DNA of 6,006 bases, taken from NCBI GenBank assembly GCA_021809305.1, contig JAKBAF010000085.1, positions 1 through 6,006 on the forward strand, given 5' to 3'. The first letter of the stretch is position 1, and each line of letters opens with the position of its first letter. The notes under the pieces are model-generated. The model saw only the letters and a program-made list of their open reading frames with translations, did no database searches and had not been told where the DNA came from. The translations under genes were made by a program, and so were the position numbers. This stretch comes from a bacterium. GTDB taxonomy: Bacteria > Chlamydiota > Chlamydiia > Chlamydiales > JAFEGQ01. Shown piece after piece: positions 1-5,015 of this stretch.

Positions 1-1
1 A

Positions 2-76
2 AAGGAAAATTGGCGATTGACAGGACGTACGGCTCTCATTCTAAAACCTAAAAGAGTAAGGGGTAGGAAGCAATGA
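2..76 (+). CDS. C-terminal tail of an upstream gene, cut by the left edge (possible alpha-glucan enzyme)
   Basis: The second forward frame is open from the window edge and stops at TGA 74-76, giving about 24 residues that include W-R-L-T-G-R-T-A-L-I-L-K-P. The stop overlaps the ATG of the debranching enzyme as ATGA, an arrangement typical of translationally coupled operon genes, and this is the main reason for the call. The hydrophobic segment followed by a basic tail loosely resembles the last beta-strand of GH13-type enzymes, which often end in a motif like L-x-x-R-S-x-x-V-L. That would suit a glycogen operon, but the fragment is far too short to assign a family. The first forward frame is also open, to TAA 49-51, and remains a competing possibility. 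The third frame closes at 18. Confidence 0.5.
   Translation, partial: KENWRLTGRTALILKPKRVRGRKQ
57..70 (+). promoter_or_regulatory. Ribosome binding site of the debranching enzyme gene
   Basis: The purine-rich stretch TAAGGGGTAGGAAG lies directly before the ATG at 73. It offers AAGG at 58-61 and AGGA at 65-68 as Shine-Dalgarno cores, the first about 11 bases and the second 4 bases from the start. It supports the start at 73. If the upstream gene ends at 76, this site lies inside its last codons, as expected for coupled translation. Confidence 0.6.
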
Positions 77-2121
77 CCGCGTTAATTCGAACCCATTATA
101 AATTCTCACCCTCCTTGATGAATGATGAGAGCGCGCTAAGCGAAGAGCTCCTCCGAGGGGAGTGGCTTGTGACAAATGGTCTTGGCGGCTACTCATCTAG
201 TACCGTCCTTGGAATTGTAACACGCAAATATCACGCTCTCCTTGTTGCCGCCCTTCCCCCTCCTTTTGGCCGCACCATTCTACTCAACCATCTACTGGAG
301 GAGGTAGTGATTGGCGATAAGAGCTATCCCTTAAGCTGTGAAGAGAAGAGAGAAGGGGAGCTTAACCTCGAGGCGCTGCGCTATCTCAGAGCCTTCTACC
401 TCGAAGATGGGCTTCCCGTTTGGCAGTATGAGGTTGAAGGCGTTCTCCTTGAGAAGCGCATCTTTATGGTCTATAGAGAGAACACGGTCTATATCTCCTA
501 TAAAATTCTCTCCGGTGCAGAGAGGGTTACCCTTAAACTTCATCCGGCTATCCACTTTCGCCCGCATGAGGCTCCGGTTCAACTACCGCTAGAAGAGACC
601 TATACGATCACGGCAATGGGTGAGTTCTACGAAATTAAAGGGGGGAATTTTCCCCCTCTTCAGATGACAATCTTTGGCGCTCATGGCAGCTTCATCCTCT
701 CTGGAAAGTACATTAATAACATCTTCCTTCGAATTGAATCGAACCGTGGCTATGAAGCGGTAGGAGAGCTCTGGACCTCCGGCCACTTCCAGATAGACCT
801 TAAAAAAGGGGCGGAAGTTGGCCTTCTTGCCTCCTCTGAGCCTTGGCATAAGATCCAAGCATTAACCTATAAAAGCGCAAAAAAAGCGGAGCTTGAGCGT
901 CGTTATCAGCTTTTAAATGTGGCCCCTCCACGTGCAAAGGAGGGCATGGGTAGCGAGCTTGTCCTCGCAGCCGATCAGTTTATTATTACGCCTGAGAGTC
1001 GCGAGCGAGATATCGTGAGAGCTCATGCGGGAGGCAACGACATACGGACCGTGATCGCTGGCTACCACTGGTTTACCGATTGGGGTCGCGATACGATGAT
1101 CTCTCTTGAGGGGCTGACCCTCTGTACGGGTCGCGCTCAAGAGGCGCGCTGGATTTTGAAGACCTTTGCAGATTACGTTCAAGAGGGGCTAATTCCCAAT
1201 ATGTTCCCTGAAGGGAGGCATGAGGGGCTCTATCATACGGCCGATGCCAGCCTCTGGTTCTTTCATGCAGTTGGCCGCTATGTCGCAACAACTGGCGATC
1301 GTTTGACACTCAAAGAGATTCTTCCCACACTCAATAGCATCATTGCCGCCCACGTTCACGGTACACGCTTTGGCATTGGGATGGATCCAAAAGATGGGCT
1401 GATAAAACAAGGGGCAGAGGGCTACCAGTTAACGTGGATGGATGCGAAGGTGGGTGATTGGGTGGTCACTCCGAGGCGAGGAAAGGTAGTTGAGATTAAC
1501 GCCCTCTGGTACAATGCGTTAAAACTGATGGAGGAGTGGATGCTCTTTGAAAAGGAGATAGAGCCCTGCCACTGCTTCTCATCGCTTGCCGAGCAGGTCT
1601 ACACCTCCTTTAACGAACGCTTTTGGATCAAAGATAAGGGCTACCTCTTCGATGTGATCGATGGCGAGCAGGGAGATGATAGCGCCTTCCGCCCCAACCA
1701 GCTCTTTGCGCTCTCCCTACCCTATCCTGTACTTGAAGAGTCTCGCTGGCGCTCTGTTGTGGAGCTTTGCCAAGAGAAGCTGCTGACACCACTCGGGTTG
1801 CGGACACTTTCAATGGATCATCCCGACTTTAGGACAAAGTATAGTGGAGACCTCCGATCAAGAGATGCCGCCTACCATCAGGGAACGGTGTGGGCATGGT
1901 TGATTGGCCCCTATATTGACGCTTGGCTCCGGGTACATCCTGGCGAGGTGAAGGCAGCAAGGGCACTGCTCGAGCGTTTTAGTAAGCATTTGAGCGAAGC
2001 GGGAATTGGCTCAATTAGTGAGATCTTTGATGCAGTTGAGCCCTATACCCCCAGGGGGTGCATGGCACAAGCCTGGAGCGTTGCTGAGGTGCTGCGCTGC
2101 TGGCTAAAGACAGCTGAATAG
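73..2121 (+). CDS. Glycogen debranching enzyme (amylo-alpha-1,6-glucosidase, GDE_N + GDE_C / GH133)
   Basis: The product hydrolyses the alpha-1,6-linked glucose stubs left at branch points of glycogen or related glucans, most likely in the cytoplasm, since no signal peptide is visible. Residues about 25-250 form the GDE_N domain, with the hallmark W-L-V-T-N-G-L-G-G-Y at 31-40 and T-R-K-Y-H-A-L-L-V at 50-58. Residues about 290-680 form the GDE_C (alpha/alpha)6-barrel, with W-F-T-D-W-G-R-D at 333-340, a P-N-x-F-P-E-G-R segment at 375-382, Q-L-T-W-M-D-A at 452-458, T-P-R-x-G-K-x-V-E-I-N-A-L-W at 466-479, Y-H-Q-G-T-V-W at 601-607 and S-E-I-F-D at 649-653. By family knowledge, D457 and E650 are the likeliest catalytic acid and base pair. 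I infer this from motif position only. The 682-residue length is normal for the prokaryotic family and the gene looks intact. Unlike eukaryotic debranching enzymes it has no 4-alpha-glucanotransferase half, so a separate transferase or phosphorylase must shorten the side chains first. The ATGA overlap with the preceding frame suggests operon membership. Confidence 0.95.
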   Translation: MTALIRTHYKFSPSLMNDESALSEELLRGEWLVTNGLGGYSSSTVLGIVTRKYHALLVAALPPPFGRTILLNHLLEEVVIGDKSYPLSCEEKREGELNLEALRYLRAFYLEDGLPVWQYEVEGVLLEKRIFMVYRENTVYISYKILSGAERVTLKLHPAIHFRPHEAPVQLPLEETYTITAMGEFYEIKGGNFPPLQMTIFGAHGSFILSGKYINNIFLRIESNRGYEAVGELWTSGHFQIDLKKGAEVGLLASSEPWHKIQALTYKSAKKAELERRYQLLNVAPPRAKEGMGSELVLAADQFIITPESRERDIVRAHAGGNDIRTVIAGYHWFTDWGRDTMISLEGLTLCTGRAQEARWILKTFADYVQEGLIPNMFPEGRHEGLYHTADASLWFFHAVGRYVATTGDRLTLKEILPTLNSIIAAHVHGTRFGIGMDPKDGLIKQGAEGYQLTWMDAKVGDWVVTPRRGKVVEINALWYNALKLMEEWMLFEKEIEPCHCFSSLAEQVYTSFNERFWIKDKGYLFDVIDGEQGDDSAFRPNQLFALSLPYPVLEESRWRSVVELCQEKLLTPLGLRTLSMDHPDFRTKYSGDLRSRDAAYHQGTVWAWLIGPYIDAWLRVHPGEVKAARALLERFSKHLSEAGIGSISEIFDAVEPYTPRGCMAQAWSVAEVLRCWLKTAE

Positions 2122-2264
2122 AGGTGGGAGAGCGGACCGAACATCTCTTTAGCAGTCAAATACTTTACATAAAAACACTCTTCTTGTTTGCGTTGAAATA
2201 AATCAAACAGATCTTTATAATTCATCTTTGCTCGCGCTAACATGTTTTAATTGAAGAAGCAACG
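2122..2264. other. Intergenic region between debranching enzyme and repeat protein
   Basis: This 143-base gap is visibly more A+T-rich than the flanking genes in its second half. It contains the promoter described separately. I found no supported small gene and no intrinsic terminator. The inverted repeats near its left end (GCTAAAGA 2103-2110 with TCTTTAGC 2146-2153, and AGAGGTG 2120-2126 with CATCTCT 2142-2148) use overlapping bases, have long loops and lack a T-tract, so they do not make a good terminator. Confidence 0.7.
2193..2221 (+). promoter_or_regulatory. Near-consensus sigma70-type promoter of the repeat-protein gene
   Basis: TTGAAA at 2193-2198 is a -35 element with one difference from TTGACA. 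TATAAT at 2216-2221 is a perfect -10 element, and the spacer is exactly the optimal 17 bases. Transcription would be expected to begin near 2228, giving a leader of roughly 37 bases to the ATG at 2265, or 52 to the ATG at 2280. No operator-like palindrome was seen around it, so regulation is unclear. It implies the repeat protein is transcribed independently of the glycogen gene. Confidence 0.75.
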
Positions 2265-2288
2265 ATGGAGAGTTTCACCATGGAGAGT
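2265..2288 (+). repeat. Duplicated start context (ATGGAGAGT twice)
   Basis: The nine bases ATGGAGAGT occur at 2265-2273 and again, in frame, at 2280-2288, so the protein begins M-E-S-F-T-M-E-S. The GGAGAG within the first copy (2267-2272) sits 7 bases before the second ATG and can serve as its Shine-Dalgarno. The first ATG has only a weak GAAGAAG (2253-2259) ahead of it. The true start may therefore be 2280. Confidence 0.6.
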
Positions 2289-5003
2289 CAAGGTATATGT
2301 GCTAAAAGCCGCGCGCGTTTTGGAGCTCTGCTCTCCTGCGGATCCGGTAGCCCAGCGCTCGGAGCCTCGCTTCTTGTCTGCGGAACCCTTGTCACCCTCG
2401 CAACCATTCGATTCCGGCATCAGCTAACTGGGGTCGCCCATCAGGCGGGACGCTTTGCCCGTGACTTTCCGATAAAAAATCTTAGCAGCGCGGTAGCTGG
2501 AGCGTCATCACGCGCCATTCAAGAGCACGGCTGGCTCAAAGGGGTCATTGCCGCTACCACCCTCTCTGGAGTTGCAGGTGGGTTAAGCCTCTCTCTCTGG
2601 CGACGAGAGCCAGCCCCACTTAAGGCGTCAACTGCTGACCTTGATGACTTTGTAACAACGACCATCTACACGAAAGCGGACGCTGAAAATGAAGCCACAG
2701 CAGCACCTATGGAAGAGCGCTTAGTAGCAATAGTTCGCAATTTATACGTCGATAGGGGGCAGTACCGCATCATACTTGGTAAGGCCATTCAAGCCTTAGA
2801 TCAGCCAGATCAGGAGGTAAAACTCCTTGCGTTAAGGAAGGCTATATTTCAATTTGGCGTTTCAGAATTAGCACGTTTTGCAGACGAGGAGCCCGATTTA
2901 GATGGCAACGACATTGGAAGGCTCGGGGGTAGCAAGGCGTTGGAGAGAGATTTTGACCTTCTTCTCTGGTCCATTAGTCAAAGGGGGGAGGTGAATCGCG
3001 GTGTAGCAGTCCACAATGCTAGAAAGGCCTTAGAAGAGAAAGAAAAATTAATCATTTGCGAATTATTTGAAAGAGCCCTGTTCGAAGTAAAAATTGAAGA
3101 GCGTCTGGAGATCAGATTGGAAGGGGAGGAGCCTCAACACAGCGGGACCCAAGGCTCTCGTAGTAAGATCAAGATCTTGGGTGGGGCTGCAGCTCTTATG
3201 ACACTTCTTGTGGCTTCGATTCGATGGCGGGGCCCATTGGCAAGCTTTGGCGAGAGAGTAACAACCTTTGGAGTATCAACTCTATGGCAACATCCCTACA
3301 GCATGGGCGCCGCTGCAAGTGGGCTTATTGCAGGAGGGGGCCTTCTCTATCTTTGCAAGGGGCAAGAGGCTGGGCCTCTCCGGGAGGCGGTGGCAGCACT
3401 TAATGCCTTTGTAGCAAAGGGTGGAGGCGATCTCAGTGACCATGAAGCTCTTAAGACGCATCTCGGAACGATCTATCAGTATAAGAAGGGCTTTGAATAC
3501 ATGAGGCGGGTAGAGATGTGGCTTGCCTCCCTTCGGAGTTCCCAACAATGGAGAAAGCTTGAGGTTTTCCAAGACGCCCTCTTTGGACACGCCAGTGAGA
3601 AGTTGAGCCTAATGGTGGAAGAGGATTTTGCCTTAGGGCTGGTCGGAGAGGAGAGAGCTACAGCCACACTACAGGAGGAGAAAAGAAGGTTTGGGGCACG
3701 AGCTGCAAGGGAGGCGCTTGAGGCCGATTTTCTCGCTCTTATTTGGGCCCTTAAGCAGGGGGATGGGGATTGGAAGGAGGCCATCAAGTCTACTTATCAG
3801 CGCTTTTCTAAAGAACACAAAGCGGTAATGGCAGAGACATTTCAACGCGCCCTATCGGAGGCTAGAGTTCTAATTGCCCTCCAGGAGGATATTAAAGGCA
3901 AACAGATTACAGATAAGGTTTACAAGATAATTGGAGGAGCCTTTCCTACCAATGAAGCCGAGAGTGCTCCGGAAAAAATAAAAGAGGCTGTTCTTGTTGA
4001 GGATAAAAAAAGGTGGAACAGGGGCAATAAGCATCTTCTTGAAGCTCGATTTCTCGCTTTTATCTCTGATCTTCGCTGCAACGAGCGTAATTGGAGTGAG
4101 TTACAAGAGGAGATCAACGCGAGACTTGAGGAGACAGGAGCGGAGATTAGCCTCTACACATTTCGGACAGCCTGTATTGAAGATGAGATCCTAGCGACTT
4201 TGGGCGATCATAAATCCTATAAAAAGCTTTGGATGGGTGCTGCAGCTGTCGCGGCTATGGCGGGCGTTTTTTGCGCTGCTATCCGATATAGGACGCGCCT
4301 TGCAACAAGTGCCGCCTCTGTCATACACTCCCTTCGAGGTCATCCTAAGATCGCATTGGCCTCAGCTGTCAGTGCTTTTGGAGGCATCACAGCAGGCGCT
4401 ACTTGCCTCCATCGCTCGGATGCAAAGGCTAAAAGAGCCCTGAATGAGCTGATGACTTTTGCCTCTGAGGCCACTGTTTACGGGGAGGCGGAAGCGAAAG
4501 ATGGCGTTAAGGCTGAGGCAGCAAAGAAGAGACTTAATGATGCGATTGCGGTACTTTTAGCGAGCAAGCAATCGCTCAACTATCTGTTTCAGCTAGGTTC
4601 ATCGTTAGAAGAATTACAGGCCTCTCAACCCTTAAAATTCGAAATACTGACTTGTGCTTTGCACGAGGTTAGTTTAGCAGAGTTGGATCGGATCGAGCAG
4701 GAAGATTTTGCCATTGGCATCGTTATACCGGAGGAAGAGGGTGATGCCAAGCGCGAGGCGTTAGAGGCTAAGGTTGCTGAAACGACGAAAGAGGAAAAAA
4801 GCCGACTTCGCAATAAAGAGGCGAGAAAGGCGCTGCAACAACGACTCGCATGCATGATCGTTTGCTTCGCTTACAGCTGCCAAGATTCGTCCCAATTTGA
4901 TAGTTGGTTTACGGAGCAGAATGATCGCTTCACAGCCGCTGGAAAAGTTGTGAGTGCCAATCTATTCAAAAAGGCGCTGTGCGAGCTTAATATTGGCTCC
5001 TAA
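2265..5003 (+). CDS. 912-residue multi-pass membrane protein with interleaved internal repeats, function unknown
   Basis: I do not recognise a known family. There are six hydrophobic segments in three pairs: about residues 31-49 and 92-112, 303-319 and 346-364, and 655-673 and 695-715. After the first segment of each pair comes the same motif: T-I-R-F-R (47-51), S-I-R-W-R (318-322) and A-I-R-Y-R (672-676). Between and after the pairs lie charged, Glu/Lys/Arg/Ala-rich regions that read as amphipathic helices. Self-comparison gives the order A1-B1-A2-B2-B3-A3-B4, listed separately. The A2 and A3 tails share E-x-D-F-A-[LI]-G-[LI]-V (452-460 and 812-820), which A1 lacks. There is no cleavable signal peptide, no catalytic motif and no nucleotide-binding loop. 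The first hydrophobic segment lies about 30 residues in and could be a signal anchor. Two in-frame starts compete: ATG 2265 and ATG 2280, the latter with a better-placed GGAGAG. A role as an inner-membrane scaffold or a host-membrane (Inc-like) effector is possible from the paired hydrophobic segments, but this is speculation. The gene has its own promoter and ends 12 bases from a convergent gene. Confidence 0.85.
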   Translation: MESFTMESQGICAKSRARFGALLSCGSGSPALGASLLVCGTLVTLATIRFRHQLTGVAHQAGRFARDFPIKNLSSAVAGASSRAIQEHGWLKGVIAATTLSGVAGGLSLSLWRREPAPLKASTADLDDFVTTTIYTKADAENEATAAPMEERLVAIVRNLYVDRGQYRIILGKAIQALDQPDQEVKLLALRKAIFQFGVSELARFADEEPDLDGNDIGRLGGSKALERDFDLLLWSISQRGEVNRGVAVHNARKALEEKEKLIICELFERALFEVKIEERLEIRLEGEEPQHSGTQGSRSKIKILGGAAALMTLLVASIRWRGPLASFGERVTTFGVSTLWQHPYSMGAAASGLIAGGGLLYLCKGQEAGPLREAVAALNAFVAKGGGDLSDHEALKTHLGTIYQYKKGFEYMRRVEMWLASLRSSQQWRKLEVFQDALFGHASEKLSLMVEEDFALGLVGEERATATLQEEKRRFGARAAREALEADFLALIWALKQGDGDWKEAIKSTYQRFSKEHKAVMAETFQRALSEARVLIALQEDIKGKQITDKVYKIIGGAFPTNEAESAPEKIKEAVLVEDKKRWNRGNKHLLEARFLAFISDLRCNERNWSELQEEINARLEETGAEISLYTFRTACIEDEILATLGDHKSYKKLWMGAAAVAAMAGVFCAAIRYRTRLATSAASVIHSLRGHPKIALASAVSAFGGITAGATCLHRSDAKAKRALNELMTFASEATVYGEAEAKDGVKAEAAKKRLNDAIAVLLASKQSLNYLFQLGSSLEELQASQPLKFEILTCALHEVSLAELDRIEQEDFAIGIVIPEEEGDAKREALEAKVAETTKEEKSRLRNKEARKALQQRLACMIVCFAYSCQDSSQFDSWFTEQNDRFTAAGKVVSANLFKKALCELNIGS
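2355..2894 (+). repeat. Protein repeat A1 (membrane pair plus helical tail)
   Basis: Residues about 31-210. It holds a hydrophobic segment, T-I-R-F-R, a 40-residue loop (the longest of the three), a second hydrophobic segment rich in Gly/Ala/Ser, then a helical tail ending in L-R-K-A-I-F-Q-F at 190-197. It is the most diverged A copy and lacks the D-F-A-x-G motif present after A2 and A3. Confidence 0.6.
2937..3116 (+). repeat. Protein repeat B1 (helical block)
   Basis: Residues about 225-284. It opens with A-L-E-R-D-F (225-230) preceded by R-L at 219-220, and ends with L-F-E-R-A-L-F-E (267-274), matching the frame of B2, B3 and B4. Confidence 0.55.
3168..3629 (+). repeat. Protein repeat A2 (membrane pair plus helical tail)
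   Basis: Residues about 302-455. It shows the hydrophobic segment, S-I-R-W-R, then Q-H-P before a Gly/Ala-rich second segment. The tail contains V-F-Q-D-A-L-F (434-440) and runs into E-E-D-F-A-L-G-L-V (452-460). It is closest to A3, which has G-H-P at the equivalent place. Confidence 0.65.
3714..3887 (+). repeat. Protein repeat B2 (helical block)
   Basis: Residues about 484-541. It begins L-E-A-D-F-L-A-L-I-W (485-494), has D-W at 502-503, and ends T-F-Q-R-A-L-S-E (525-532). The opening is strikingly like that of B3, including several shared codons. Confidence 0.65.
4032..4208 (+). repeat. Protein repeat B3 (helical block, tandem copy of B2)
   Basis: Residues about 590-648. It begins L-E-A-R-F-L-A-F-I-S (592-601), has N-W at 609-610, and ends T-F-R-T-A-C-I-E (632-639). 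It follows B2 with no membrane pair between them, breaking the otherwise regular A-B alternation. Confidence 0.65.
4218..4709 (+). repeat. Protein repeat A3 (membrane pair plus helical tail)
   Basis: Residues about 652-815. It shows an Ala-rich hydrophobic segment, A-I-R-Y-R, G-H-P, a second Ala/Gly/Ser segment, then a helical tail with I-L-T-C-A-L-H-E (794-801) leading into E-D-F-A-I-G-I-V (813-820). Confidence 0.65.
4827..4994 (+). repeat. Protein repeat B4 (C-terminal helical block)
   Basis: Residues about 855-910. It begins A-L-Q-Q-R-L (856-861), preceded by R-L at 847-848, and ends L-F-K-K-A-L-C-E (900-907), five residues before the end of the protein. Its central part is unusually hydrophobic and Cys-containing (863-872), unlike the other B copies. 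Confidence 0.55.
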
Positions 5004-5015
5004 GTCCACCAGCTT

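Noticed and set aside
2..51. Alternative upstream gene tail ending at TAA 49-51
   Set aside because: It is open for 16 codons from the edge and cannot be excluded, but the other frame gives the ATGA overlap and a more protein-like hydrophobic strand.
1073..1309. Reverse-strand open frame with repeated P-L-E-R and Y-R motifs
   Set aside because: The apparent repeat is the complement of the conserved catalytic region of the debranching enzyme, so it is a shadow.
2103..2153. Inverted repeat GCTAAAGA/TCTTTAGC as a terminator of the debranching gene
   Set aside because: The stem is A+T-rich with a 35-base loop, overlaps the coding end and has no T-tract. It also competes with another weak stem at 2120-2148.
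2043..2243. Reverse-strand 66-residue open frame across the intergenic gap
   Set aside because: Most of its C-terminal half is the complement of the debranching gene, it runs through the forward promoter, and it has no Shine-Dalgarno or recognisable protein features.
3476..3787. Reverse-strand 103-residue open frame inside the repeat-protein gene
   Set aside because: Its Ser/Ala/Leu/Arg-rich composition is that of an antisense shadow of a Glu/Ala/Lys-rich coding strand. The forward frame is continuous and carries consistent repeats.
2265..5003. Recent DNA-level tandem repeats or a mobile element within the repeat-protein gene
   Set aside because: The modules match as protein motifs but are heavily diverged at DNA level. 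No terminal inverted repeats, target duplications or transposase were seen.
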